Positions 37,584 to 51,600 of a DNA stretch of 64,000 bases are shown piece after piece. The stretch is from Parasponia andersonii. Taxonomy: Eukaryota; Streptophyta; Magnoliopsida; Rosales; Cannabaceae. Location: contig JXTB01000379.1 in the NCBI GenBank assembly GCA_002914805.1, forward strand, positions 227,545-291,544. Direction: 5' to 3'. The translations under genes and the position numbers were made by a program. Position 1 is the first letter of the stretch. Every line of letters begins with the position of its first letter. The notes under the pieces are model-generated. The model saw nothing but the letters and a program-made list of their open reading frames with translations, searched no databases and was not told where the DNA came from.

Positions 37584-40356
37584 CCACCTACATGTCCTGA
37601 GACAATCCAAAACTTAACAGTATTACATTCATCATCTTTTTCAAGGTATGATTTTTTTGCTCAATAAAACTATTTAACTGAGGTAAATATGGTAGAGTGA
37701 CCTCATGTATTATTCCGTATTGTATATAAAACTCATCAAAAGGTGATTCATACTCTCCTTTATGGGCACTTTTAATCACTTTAATCTTCTTATTAAGTTA
37801 ATTATCAATATTATTTTTATAGAGAACAAATTTCTCTATAGTTTTGTCCTTGCTTTTCACTAAATACACATAGCAGTATTTAGTGCTATCATTGACAAAA
37901 GTAATAAAATATTTGTTGCCACACCTCTTGTTTGAACAAACTTTAAATCACAAATATCATTATGAATTCAAAAGGTTTTGTGTTCCTTTTAACCATTTAG
38001 AATGATGCCTTGTTAGTTTTGCCTCAACATAAGTTTCATATATATGTTTGGAGTCAATGTGGATTGCAGGTATATGATATAAGTTAATTAATCTACGCAA
38101 AGTATCATAATTAATGTGACCTAGTCTATCATACTACAAATTGAAAGACTCAAGCAAGTAAGTAGAAGAACTAATAACTTTATTAATAATCAGCTTAACA
38201 GTCATTACATTTAGTTTGAATAGCCCATCATTTACATATCTTTTCCTACAAACATTCCATTTTTTGGACAAAATGACTTTATTTGACTCAAACACTATAC
38301 AAAATCCATACTTGCGAAGCAATGAACCAGACACCGAGTTCTTTCGGATTTCTGGCACATAGAAGACATTGTTTAGAATTAGTTCTTTCCTAGATGTCAT
38401 CTTCATAATCACTTTGCCTTGACTCTCAATCTCAGATGTAACAGAGTTTTCTATGAATAGTTTCTCCCCATTAATTAGTTTGAAAGAAGTGTGAACATCT
38501 ATTTGTGTAAGCAACTGTGCCTAGCAGCACTGGTGTTATTCTACCATTCTTTTGGATTAGACTTAACTAAATTTACTTCTAAAACCACTATTGAAAGACT
38601 TATATCAAATACATTTTGAGTGATGTCATCTATCATGTTTACCTCATGGTTCTTCTTCTTCTTTGGCATATTACAGTCCACAGATTTGTGACCTACTTTG
38701 TTACAATTGAAGCATTTGCTTTGGAATTTTTGTTTCTTGCCTGCTTTAACTTTAGGCCCCATCGTAGCTAATTTGCTAGATTTGTTCTTCTTAGAATTCT
38801 GGTAATGTTCCACCATATTTTCCTTAGCCTCAACTGAACTGAGCACTCTTTTCTCAAATCTTCTATTGACTTCTTCAATAAGTCTAACAATCAAATCTTC
38901 TATGCTCATTTCCTTTTACTTGTGCTTCGGGCAATTTTGAAATCCTGCCATGCATGAGGTAGTTTTTCAATGACAATCGCTACTTAGAAGTTTTCACTTA
39001 CTACCATACTATAAAAAAGAATCTCAAATAAAACCATTTAGATTTTTTGCACTTGACTAATCATAATTTCGGGGTCCACTATTTTATAATCAAAGAAGCG
39101 GCCTACTACAAATTTCTTAGACCCAATATCCTTTGTCTTATATTTCAAGTCTAGTGACGAAAATCAAATAAACTATTCAACACATAGTTTCAGCACAAGA
39201 ATTCTGAGTGCTTCCAAGCATCAATCGCATCGACTAGGATATCTTACTTATCCTCCTTGAGCGATAGAGCATCCCTCAATTGAGAATTTCACGAGATTCA
39301 AGATGGCCAGATAGAATAATATCTTTTGCTGCCACTTTTTGAAATTCAAAACATCGAATTTTTCCAATTTTCAGCATAACTCAAAAGAACCGAAACTAGC
39401 GCCACTAGGTTATGCATAATAGACACCTTAAAACTAGCCATAGGAAGCTCTCGGGAGCAAGCCATGTTCTCAACTTTGATAACATCGACATTATTTGCCA
39501 TATTATAGTAGTAGAATCGAGGCATGTGTATCACACAATTTCTCCGCCTCCTCTCATGGTGCCATAGACATCCGTCTCCCAAAATACAATGGCTTCTTGT
39601 GCAGCAAACTAAGCACCAAATTTTTAGTTCAAGCAAACTGAATACTGCTAAAACTCTATCGAATAATTCCAAAATTTTTAACTAAAAATAGATCTAGGAA
39701 TTTTTGAACTAATAACTCTAAACTAGAATTTTTAACTAAAACTAGATCTAGGAATTCTTGAACTAAGAACTCTAAACTAGAACTAGAATAGAGGGAGAGA
39801 ACTTAGAAAGTAGAGAGAATACTTCCCAACATGTAATTAAATTAAAAAACCTAAGCTTCTTTATATAGGCTCCAAGGGAGGGAAGATTTTCTTCCTAAGC
39901 AATGTGGGATTAGTGTCTTAATTATTCCCTTTGCATTTTTCTATCCCAACGAAAGAACTTTGAGTACCAATTTCTTATTTATCCAAAGTCCATTTTGAGT
40001 ATATGAGTATACGATTTCGAAGTACTCGCCAAGTAAATCAAGAATCCACCCTAACCTATCAAAAATACTGAGTCATACTCAATTTTGTGCTCCGAAATGG
40101 TTCGTGATAATGGTGCAATATAGGATTAGTTTCTTAACTATTCCTTTTACATTTTTCTATCCCAACGAGTGAATTTTAAGCATCGATTTCTCATTCATCC
40201 AAAGTCAATTTTGAGCATATGAGTACATAATTTTGAAGTACTTGCCAAATATATCAAGAATCCTCCATGACACAACAAAAATAATAAGTGGGTCTTGCTT
40301 AATTTTGTACTCCAAAATGGTTCATGGCAATGGTGCCTTGCACCATTTGTCCAACA
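37584..40356 (-). mobile_element. Ty1/copia fossil, right copy of an inverted pair
   Basis: Same family as 35210-37583 in opposite orientation. It starts (minus strand) TGTTGGACAAATGGTG at 40356 and has the same doubled LTR unit and a TATA box near 39862. Gag follows, then a CCHC knuckle (CFNCNKVGHKSVDCNMP, near 38700), the protease region (GEKLFIENSVTSEIE), pre-integrase and integrase (EQKNHTLKKMMN). It is broken at many places and old. The two copies converge at about 37583. Confidence 0.87.
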
Positions 40357-40588
40357 ATAATAACAATTATTACTGTCAGTCATAATAAATATTTCTAGTC
40401 CTAAAAACATTTTCCTAAAAACATTTATCTTGAAAAAGTTGTTCTAAAAGTCATTTTGTCATGAAATGGTCTTATTGTCACCCATTTCCCTTTTAACTTT
40501 ATTTTACACAAAAAAAGTGTTTTATAATTTAGAAAATTACAATATAAACCTTTAAATTAGGGTTTCTTCCAAGTTTCCTCTTAGGCAA

Positions 40589-40773
40589 CACAACTTATCA
40601 AAATTAGTTTTTTTTGCTGGGGAAAACCCCCGATCAGACCAGGGGCAACAAAGAAAAATAAAACAATAGAGTCAACAACTAGTGATTAAACCACTCACAT
40701 TCATCGTAGAGAATACTACTAGGAATAATAGAAGGAGATTACGGACCAAAATCACAACTTATCAAAATTAGTT
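40589..40773 (-). mobile_element. Short non-LTR retroposon insertion with 21-bp target-site duplication
   Basis: Bases 40589-40609 are repeated exactly at 40753-40773, starting CACAACTTATC. Between them lie 143 bp that start with a T run on the plus strand, meaning a poly(A) tail on the minus strand after TTTTCCCCAGC. A long duplication plus an A tail is the mark of LINE-driven retroposition. I see no tRNA boxes, so a 5'-truncated LINE is likelier than a tRNA SINE. Confidence 0.85.
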
Positions 40774-42660
40774 AATGAAAGCTATTATCCTCCCTACAGT
40801 TTAAAAAAATAACAGTGAAATAAAATTTAGAATAAAAAACTGACAGAATTGGATAAAATAATATTACTTATTTAATTTGCTATATATGTGTAACTTTTTT
40901 CACCACCAAGAGCTCGTTTGGTACGCATGACTAAATTGGATTGGATTAGACTAATAATTAGGATCGGACTAGATTGAACTATTTAGTATTGTACTATGTT
41001 TAGTGTAACACATTACTAGAGCATAAATATATAATAAAATTTTTATTAATGTAGTATTCATAATATTTTTTTATGAAATAAGAAGGTAAATATTTCATAA
41101 ATTAAAGAGAGAAAATTAAATAATATTAAAATAAAATAAAATATTTTTATTTCATTTTTAATAAGTATTATATGTTTAATTTTTTTAAACAAAAAATGGG
41201 ATATGCATTTTTTATTTAAGAAAAGACAAGATAAAAACATTTCATCCAAAAAGAAATTGCCAAAAAAAAAAAAGAATCATGGTCCTTAAGACTAAATAAA
41301 CTTAAGTAAAACTATTTAATCCTGTAAGAAGAACAATATTACGGAGGCTGAACGGTCTTAATCCACCTAAAAACTCAAACAAGAGACTAAACAAAAGAAT
41401 CCAATCTCTACCCATAATCTTGCCTCCCAAACGTCAAACATTTCATTCAAAATTTTCACCTTAAGAAGTTCATTGTCTCCCTTAAAAAGCATACTTTGTC
41501 AAATCATAATAATTAGAACCCCAAAAATAAAACAAGAGAATTAATCATTAAAGATGATAAATGCAACTATGAATTAGACATCTAAACTTAGAATTAGACA
41601 AACAATACAACTATATTCAAATACACACACATAAAGGAGAGGCTTACTCAAATGCATAAATTTATGGAAAAAACTGTGGATAATTACAGTCCTCGGCCAA
41701 AGAAATTGACGGGCAGCAACAAAACAAAACTTGTTTTTTCTTCTCCTCCTCCTCGTTTATTCAAATGCTCATTCGACGAAATCCTGTTTGTTTGAAGAAT
41801 TGCTAAAGCTTGAAGATGTTGATTACACTAATCAAAACAGATGGATGAATAATTGGAAAGTGAGACAGTGACAAAGAGAACCTATTTCAACAAGTTTTTT
41901 TAACTATATAAGTTTAGTACATTACCCAAGAAAAAAAATTAGTGGAATCATCCAATGTTTATGTAAGATAAATTTGTAATTCACAGTTTCGGTTTTGTCG
42001 ACCATAAATTTGAAAGAAAATTTAACATCAAAGTCTGAATAGTAATTTTCCTAAATACAAAATTCTACGAGCGGAAAGTTAAATACAATCTAAAGTCATG
42101 CTGCCCAAAAACGATTGCAAAATGAGGTGACTTGTACATATCAAATACCAGTGTCATTTTGTAATTGATGTCGGTTACGTAACTTTTTTTTTTCAATTGA
42201 AAGCTCTTTGGTTTATTACATGGTGTAACAACTTTCACATGTGTCTAATAAAATAAAGTGAGATTCGTCAATTGGCAAAAAGATCAGCCGTTATACTATT
42301 GGGACCCTTTCCAACGGATTAGACAAAAATCCCATTATTTTGGAAATACGAGTTGCAAAGGCCCGGAAAGCACATGACCTCTTCATTATTATTAACAAGA
42401 GTAGTTCACCTTGTGTTTGGGTGTACTGTCATTCTCTTCGTTCTGTATAAAAAATGAAACCGAGACAGCTGTTGGCGTTCATGGCTTGTAAAAAAGGGAA
42501 CGCAAGGAGAAAGACAAGATGTCATTAGAACATTTTCTAATGGTACAATGAACCTTCGGCATACAACATATGTAAATACACTATGCAGATCAAAGAATAA
42601 TAATGGTTAAAAAAAAATAATATGAACTTGGAAGTGGCTTACATTTGCAGCATATAGAAA
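40774..42660. other. AT-rich DNA and POLA1 3' flank, no gene seen
   Basis: Near 40915 the phrase GCTCGTTTGGTACGCATGAC resembles one end of a DNA transposon, but no partner end was found. The last few hundred bases should include the POLA1 3' UTR. Confidence 0.5.
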
Positions 42661-45600
42661 TCAAACTGCAACAGTTAGACTCTGCAGCTGTATCCATCCA
42701 TAGGCACAACGGTCTCGAATCCTTTGAACTGTTGATGCAGCCAAATTGACCAGTGGACGGATTTTGGCCAACTCTTTCTCCATTGGCAGTCTAGTAGCAG
42801 GGTCCATCTACAATTGCCAATTGCAACAGAAGATTAAATAGTTACAATCTAAATCAGATAATTTTAAAATAATAAAACCATTTGAAAGAAATTCAAAATC
42901 ACCTTTTCGATGCAGCATACAGTATCCAATACATGACAGAAATATGAGAGCTGCTTGTACAGATCCGCTTCAGTGTACTGGAGAAAATATGATTCGGTAT
43001 CAAAATTAAAGGAACGTAACCCAAAAAACACACAGGGAAAAAAAAAAAGGAAAGAAATGATATCCATTCAAACAAGTTCTTTAAAACAAACCTTTCTTAC
43101 GAGACGCCCGTTACAGCTTGGATAGTTTGGACAAACCGTGCCTCTCTCAGAATCACCAAGAAGCCGAAGGTTTAGGCTTCGTGTGGCGTATTTGCAAGTT
43201 TCATCATCGCACTGAAAGCAAAATCAGCAGATATGAAGATCTTGCTACAATAAAAATCAGCACTCTACCAGTCCAATATTCCAAGAATAGTAGAAGACAA
43301 TAGGTGAATTACCGTCATTAAGCCCCTGTAATACACTGAAACAAACCCCTCTGCTTGCCTTTTGACCTGAGAAAATTAACAGACCCAGTTCATATCTGCA
43401 GCTGATTCTCTATGAAAATAGTACTCAAAATAAAGAGTATAAGCTTCCATATAGACCAAATTCTGAAGTCCAATACTCTCCTAAATGGAACTACTTGATA
43501 AATACCTGGTTGGCTATCATTGCAGGAGACAGCTTGCCAACATCGCCTTCTCCGGGGCATTTGGGGCAGCACAATCTCTGCCAAAAGTTGCTTATTGATT
43601 CCACTTCTTGTGGCTTCGTTAGCTTTTCCTTGAACGACTTACAAATGGAATTAAAGATAGCCGGACACTCAAAAGTACCAGAGCAGCAGCGACATGACAA
43701 GCTCAACGGCTCACATTCACGATATCTGCAATATATGACATGAATCCATTGATCCTCTTTAATTTCTTTAAAAGAGAGAATCGTATTCCAGTTCAGAACG
43801 ATGAAATCAAAAGGGCCAATACAGGAAACCGTCTAAACTGTCTACAGACTATTTCAAACAAGAAACTGCATATAACTTAAAATTCACGTAAGATGGTTAA
43901 TTTGTTTTTTTTTTCAGACAACAAAGACAACCAAAATGAGGAAACATCATGCAGGTTCCTCAAATCTTTTCAATATATGCTTCTGCAGTTTTAGATGTCG
44001 TCTCATGTTTATAAGATATCAATGATTTAAATTACGAGCTATATGTAATGTGTTATAGTCAATAACCAGGCCCCCTAGATAAAATAAGGGCACTAAGGGG
44101 GTTTCACAAAGAATGGAAATTGTTGTACTTAGGTACACAAGATAAAAGTTACCTCTCTTCATCATCAACAGCAAACAAGAGTGAACTGGAAGGATCACTG
44201 TTAGCAGCATCACTTGAGCTACTTTTGAACTGGAAGAATCAATTGTTTAGGTTGTTAAAAAAAATAACAGAGGAAAGTTTCTGTTGTTGAATGTAAGGGC
44301 AGACGAAAAAAGATATGTCACCTTAGATGAGTCAAGTCCTAAACAATCGGCCAAACGTTCTGGGCTTGTGCCCTGAATTGAAGCGCACAGTCGTGACACC
44401 ACAGGATGGATCTGCATGACGAAATTAAGCCGGGAAACAAAGTGATGGTTGTAGGACACCAATTTATCTTCATTAAGACAATCAAATAGGTAACAAATAA
44501 AGCATACCTGCTGCGACAAGTAGTAATCAATGTCAATCATCCATTTCCCATCCTCTCTTTTTAATTCCTCAGGATGTCTAGCACGCTGAGCAATTCCAGT
44601 TGAACTAACTGAACTAGTTCCCTGTCCGGTTCAAGAGGAGATGAGGGAGAGAGAAAACCATATAACTGATAAACGTCATATCTCAAATTTAAGAGCACCC
44701 AAGGCTCAGTTTTTAGCCTGCTAGTCAACAGAAAACAGGATCAACCGCATCACAAACCTGCTCACAGCAAATAATATAAGGAACCGTATCGCCAACAGAG
44801 CAACCAGTAGAGTATCCACTTTGCTTCAACCTTTGTGCTACCTAGAACAGTTTCAAGAGAAATGTCAAAACAAAAGAAAATGTGAATTGAGAGTTTGAAT
44901 CAATAGAAGTACCATCTCACAATTCATTTTTTAAACTCACTAGAACATGTGGTTGGTTTTTGGCGTCAGGGTAGGCCTCAGGTGGTTTAGTCAATGTCTT
45001 TGTGATGATATATTTCTCAAGGGCTACTTGTCCTTTCCTCATATCCTCCTGAACCTGTTCAACATGCAGACAATTGATTATTAACAACAATGCTTTATAA
45101 GCTATCAACAATAGTCACTTGGTCCAGTGAGTCGTTTTTAAAGTTGCAAATTTGGAGGTATTCCCAACTCCCATCTAAACAAGAAACACGAACTCACCCT
45201 CATCAGAGAGTTATGAATTGCTTCAACAACATCCTCACAAGACCTGTACACGCATAATTGCCAGGGATACGACGAGACAAATGCATTAGTGAAAAATAAA
45301 ATGTAATCTTGAAAAGAAATTTGTTACAGCATAGCCTACCCTCCCGACAAAATTTGACTTAGGCAAAAGTCTCCCAGTTCCTTTGAGAGCAAGCTCCAGT
45401 CTCGGCGAACCATATCAAGGCCCTTGCGCTCAATAACCTGCACAACAAAAGTAACTTGCCTCTTGCTCACCCCCAGGAAAGCTACTGACAACAAGAGGGA
45501 CGAAAAACTAATTTAAGAATACCTCATATGGTTTCCCATCCCTGAATAGCACCTTTACTGCCGCATACTTTTTCTTCTTGAGAAGCAGCATCCTCTTGTA

Positions 45601-48600
45601 CAAACCATCAAGATCAATTTCTAAACATCTATACTTCTTGTTAACCTAACCAGAACAAAAAAGAGAAATCACATCTTGCATTACATATAAGTCTAATATA
45701 AACAGAAACGAAGACAAAAGAGTATATATGGTGCATTTGTGATGCACATGCTTCAACAAGGTGCTAAAGCATCTATCCTTCTGGCAAGAGAAAGAATGCA
45801 AATCAAAAGAAAAATTAACCTCTTCAGGTTTTGAAAAAAGATGACTGAAACAACTTAATTGCGCAAGAAGTATCACTAATCAGAACAAACTTCACTAAAA
45901 AAAAAATAAAAGAAAGAAATCTCAGAAATAAAAACAAGGAGCGAAAAAAAGAAAGGAACCCTATCTCACAAGAATAATTTGTGATAAATATCCTGATCAT
46001 GGCCTCACCTCTTGGATGACTTTTCCTGCAATGGCTTTTGCTTTGGGTATATCATCTAGTCCGNNNNNNNNNNNNNNNCCTGCCACATAGATATGCTGCA
46101 TTCTTTAGAACCTAAAGTTTTTTACGAGTTCACAGATATAATTAAGAGCACAATAAAATTCCAGTTCCTGATATACAAGAAATGACCTCTAAGTTCAAAT
46201 TGTTCTGAACAAGATCGACAGTACTCTGTAGAATCTCCCTTCCCTGCAAAACAATCAAGTAACTTGATAAATACTTGATAGAGCGATCTGACACCTCTTA
46301 TTAGCACATTGATTATAGTTTCTTGTAAGTTGCAACATATTTCATACCTGGAGAGTAATCAGCTCTGCCAGTGGTTTTGCATAAAATCGTGAGTTTGAAA
46401 ACCCCAGGCATCCATACATACTGAGTACAGCAACATAAAGTCACATAAACAGAACTTGATGGAAATGGGATGAAGACATGATCAAATAACGAATAAAAAT
46501 TACATCAAATAAGAAAAATGTAAAACAAGGAAAGAAAAAAACCACTAACCTGTTTGCTGTGAGCTTCAATGCTTGCTGTTGAATGTCAAACTGTTGGACC
46601 TTAATTCCAGATGCTGTCTTCATCCATGACTTGACCATTCTCCTTCTTTCAACCAGATTCTTTAGCAGCTACAAAATAATAAGAACAATCATTCAGACTC
46701 TATTTGGTACGAAGAAAGTTAACAGAAGCAAAAACACAGAACTCCATATTAGAAAGATCCATCATTCTTAAAACATAAGCCACAAATTCATAATGCCAAA
46801 CAGATATCTTTGCAACGAAGTCTCAACCAACCAATGAAGCAGCTTGTGAAATCTTTTGTGCTAAAAGTATTAAACTCAAGCAAATTTCAAACTGATCTAT
46901 TGTTGTTTGGGTTTCAGTTATGCAAATCAATGATATGAAGACCAGCTGATTATGAAGAAAAAAAAGTAACTAATTAGCAAGGCAATTGTATTCGAGGAAA
47001 TTATACCTCGGGTAGAACTCCTGGTGTTCTACTGGATGGTAAACGAGAAAGCAGCCCTTCCGAAGATCTTTCTACAGTTGTAAAGCATATATTGTATTCC
47101 TGTAAAACCAACACATCAATACTCACAGAATAGAGACAGTAGGAGCTACAGTAGCAGCAAACGATGGTAGTGAATTGATGTTACTAACCTGAATAATAGA
47201 AGGGTATAGACTATTGAAGTCTAGAAGTAATATATACTTATCATATAGACCTCTTTTTGGCTCCAAGACCAATCCACCCGCATAGGAAGGTCCTTTCTTC
47301 CCTTTTCCTTGATTAGCATCGTTATCAAAACTTGTGTCATCCACATTTAACTCATCAACGTTTCTGTCCTCAACATCATTATTTGTTTTCCGTTTCACTT
47401 GCTTTGCTTCCTTCGCATGAGAGGAAATCTTGTCTGGGACAATATACTTCTTTGCATGGAATGCATGCAACAAAAGATATTCTACTCTTTGGGCCCTGGC
47501 ACCCTGAAAAGGCATACATTCAGCATATACTGTAATGATTAGGCTGTGCATTATTAGACTTGTGTAATAAATGACAGAGAAACTATCTTATACTTACTTG
47601 CAGAGTTTTCCCCCACAAATTACCACTTATATTAGTCAGCTGACGTGTGAGGGGAAGAACACTCAGATGAAACACGAGTTCCATGGACAACCAGGCATCC
47701 GTCTCACCATATTCAATCTAAATGCATCGAAGTTACCATTAGAATTATTATTAGAAAGATACAAACAGAATTATATTCAGGTAGTCACACTACATTTATC
47801 ATTCTAATATCTTTTTAACCGTCTTAGTTGGTTGCAAGTAGACATAACAAAGAAAATATTTAATCATACATGAAAGAGAAACAGTAATAGATTAAACATA
47901 TCAAACAAAAGAAAGCATAGGAATGTACAAGTTCCATGAGGGATTCCAATGTTTGGAACATGCGCGGAATATCTTGTGGAGATATCTCCTTCCTGTCTTT
48001 GTTCAGCTGGGTCTTGGTAAGTTGCGTCAAAGAATAGCTAACCTAAAATAGCAACTTGCATGTGAGAAACTTTACTAAAATGACCAGCATTGTTGTATTT
48101 CTATATCTCCTAAATAAGAGTAATACCTCTTTTAATAGGTCACGGGAAGACAAATAGGTATCACACAACAGCCGACCAGCAATGCAAGACATGATCCCTG
48201 GACTTGCTCCAGAGCCAAAAATGGTATTCCCTTTTGAAAGCTTAGGCATCACAGTACGCTTGAGGCGACCTATTTTAGACCACATACTGCATGGCACTCT
48301 GCAAACCTGCAAAATTGAAACATTTCAGCATCATAGGCGCGAGGGCAGTGCATTATGTGCACATAGGATGGTCAATTGGAACTTGCATGATAGAAAAACC
48401 AGGACTTGATTTTGGCCACAATAGTAACATAATGATGCATTAGATTTAATGATAAAAGCGGCTCCTAAATGTACATCTGACCAGAAAAACAGAGAATTTG
48501 CATTTGAAGAAAATAATCAAATCAGATAGATTGGAAGAGCATGATATTGTGCAACTATGCTTTATACGCAATGGAGCTCCCCAATTTGTATTTGTTTTAA

Positions 48601-51600
48601 TGAATATGCATGCATGCATGGAAGGAAGAAGACTGCAGAACAATGTCAACTACTTGCTCATAAAAGAATGTCATACTTCTCATTCTTTTTTATTTTATTT
48701 TAATTATTATTATTTTTTCTTTTTGGAGAAGGGGGAGGAGGGATGCTTCTTTCTAGGTAGTTTAATGCACCCAGATCATAAAACTGTTGTCAAGCAACTA
48801 GTTAAAAGGATATTTTCCAAATCTTTCTCCATCAGTCAGTTTATCACTACTCGAAAAGTATGTATCAAGTGTCTATAACTTTATGGGATAGATCACCGCA
48901 GAGTTCCCACCTGAGCTCTGTGGAGGAGAACATCCAGATCAAACCCAGATATATTATGTCCAACAAGAACGTCACTGTCTAACTTGTGTAATTCAATCAT
49001 CAAACGGTTTAATAAAGCCCTTTCACTGCAAAACAAAGTTAAGCAGAGTTCAAAAGAAGAGCAATTAAATATACATAACATAAATTGCTACTCCATTCGA
49101 GGATACAAAGAAAATTGGATTGATCATGATGTATGAGTAAAACTTGCCTGCTTTCAGAGCATAATACATTTGATCCAGCCTTTGAGTTTCGTTCCGCAGC
49201 CTCTTTACTGAATCCCATGGGGAATATTCCATCAAGCTTACGGACAACAGTAAAATGACTGAGCATACCCGGTTTCTTCCATTCTGAGGCTAACATCGGA
49301 GTGTCAATCTGAAAGTCAAATAGCAGCAGTAGAGCATCAAAATTCCATGAGATTTAAATTTAATTCAAAGTGCAAAAAATCTAAATAAAGAGTAATTAAT
49401 CCAACAAGTATCTTATTTGGATACTGAAAAAGTAATCAATCCAACAGAACAGTCCACGATGTGAACTTGATGCATATACCAACAAGTGATGAATAGAATC
49501 ATATTTTTTAGAATTTGTAAAGCAAGCAATAATGGATATGCGAACAACTTTTGCAAGTTAGAATGTTAGTGAAGCAATAATACTAGTCACTACTACATCT
49601 ATTCTTTAGAGATAAAAAAGTTGAAAACCCGAAAATTTGTATGTAATCGACCAAAGTCAGTTCCATATCCTTACTTGCCAACAATCAAATTAAGTTCAGC
49701 TGAGAAACAAAAGTTTTATGACAAACCTTAGCCTTGTGGCAGCAGATAACAGATGCAGAGACAATTTCATTAACATTTTGCTTCTCATTGATTATAGTTT
49801 TCAAATTTATGGCTGTGACAATAACTGGAGGAATCTCCACGGATATCTTTGATGACGTTGAAACCCCTATGTCTTTAGGAGAATCAACAATAAACTCAAA
49901 TTTGCACCAGCTGACCTGTGAAGAGTATAAACAAACTCTTACAACTGAAATTGAAGAGAGAAAGAGAGGGAGGAGAGGGGGGGCGGGGAGGACACTTCTA
50001 CTAGGATAAAAGTAGATTCTCAGGCTTCAAAATCTCACCCGCTGTGGAGCTGGACAAACAGAAAATTTTGCAAGTGACAGCCAAGATGGTCCCTTTATCT
50101 TTCTTTTAACAAGAAAAAGCTCCAAAGCGCTGCACATTGGAATGTCAGGTAATCTTCTATTATCAACCAACCAGCCATTGTCAATAAATTCAACACTTGG
50201 ATAAAGGAAAAATGAAATTTAGAATTACACATGAAACAAAAGAGGACAGGATTATTTCAGGCACCTGCTATGTGTTCCAAGCAAAGCACAGAAAGTTTCC
50301 CCTTTTAGATCTGATGGAAGGGGTGGTTCCTGCAAAAGTGAAACCATAGTTAAATAGCAAAAGATGTGAGTCCAATAAACTTTGGTACTAATTAACAAGT
50401 CCTAGACACAGAAAATCCTCAAGCCAACAATTAAAAGGGAAAATACTTTACACAAATTGACATGTAATGATACTAGCACATATTTCATAACAAAAAATTA
50501 CTGCCTTACTGATTTAGAGTAAACTGATGTACCTTAAATGGATAGTTTATCTTGAGTACATAGCTTTCCCCTACTGGTATGTCAGATCGCTCAAATGCAT
50601 ATTTCCTCTGGGACATAAATATGTGAAGAATGAGCAACAAAAATTACAGGAAAAAGGAAAATGAGAGTTACTGAACAATTCTTGAGAGAGAGAGAAAGAG
50701 AGAACAAAATTAACTTGATCCAAGGTTAGAAATGCACATTTCGATACACAACAATAATATCCACAAACCTTAACCGGTGCCATACTAAAAGTAGATACAG
50801 TTAGATCTAACAAATGTTTTGCCATGTCGTTCTTTAACCCAGAAGCCACATCCTAACAATGGGAAACAAAAAAGAGTAAACAAAATTTTAAATGGGAAAA
50901 AGAAAAATATAAATAAATTCGTTGATAAACCAAATGATTAACTTACGTGCAGCTTCTTCCGAAAATCCGCAGGTGAAATTTGAGACTCTTCAGCATCCTT
51001 TTCAAGCTTCATCAATTCATCAGAGTTAAACAACGACTTGTTTGGAATAGCATAGACACATCTCTGCATGTTCTTGACCACCACACAGCAACTATGATAT
51101 GCAGTTCCTGCTTTGACCTATATTGCAGCAAAAGATGCCTTCCAGTCAAGGTTAGTTTTCCATCAGGATTTGAAACAAGAAACACAAGAAACAATTAACA
51201 GGACATATGATGCCACATCAAATTCTTAAATGGGGAAGACCGCAAACCATGTAGCACTATAACACCCCAAATTATTAAATCTCATCTCGTAAGCACAATT
51301 TTGTGCCAAGAGTGGAATGGCAAACAGGTAGCCTTTATATCAACATGTCTGTTGAAAAAAAGGCTTCAGTTTGTTTAATGCATCATGACCAGTATGAGAA
51401 TGTGAAGGGAACTGCTTTAGTTGGTTGTAAAGTATCATATGCCGCCTGAGTATCTGAAAAGGGCTAACCAACTATGAACATTCGGAAATCAAGTTAAAGG
51501 CTCATATTTGATTTGTAAGCGGAGTCCAAAAATTATTCAGTTTTTATGATAAGAAACAGGGGAGTTATGAAAACCAAACTAAAACAAATCCTAAAAACAT

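Noticed and set aside
40911-41380. Complete DNA transposon starting GCTCGTTTGGTACGC
   Set aside because: Only one end resembles a known type; no inverted partner or target-site duplication was found.
46009-46079. Frameshift in POLA1 exon 18
   Set aside because: Explained by the wrong N count of the assembly gap; all neighbouring exons are in phase.
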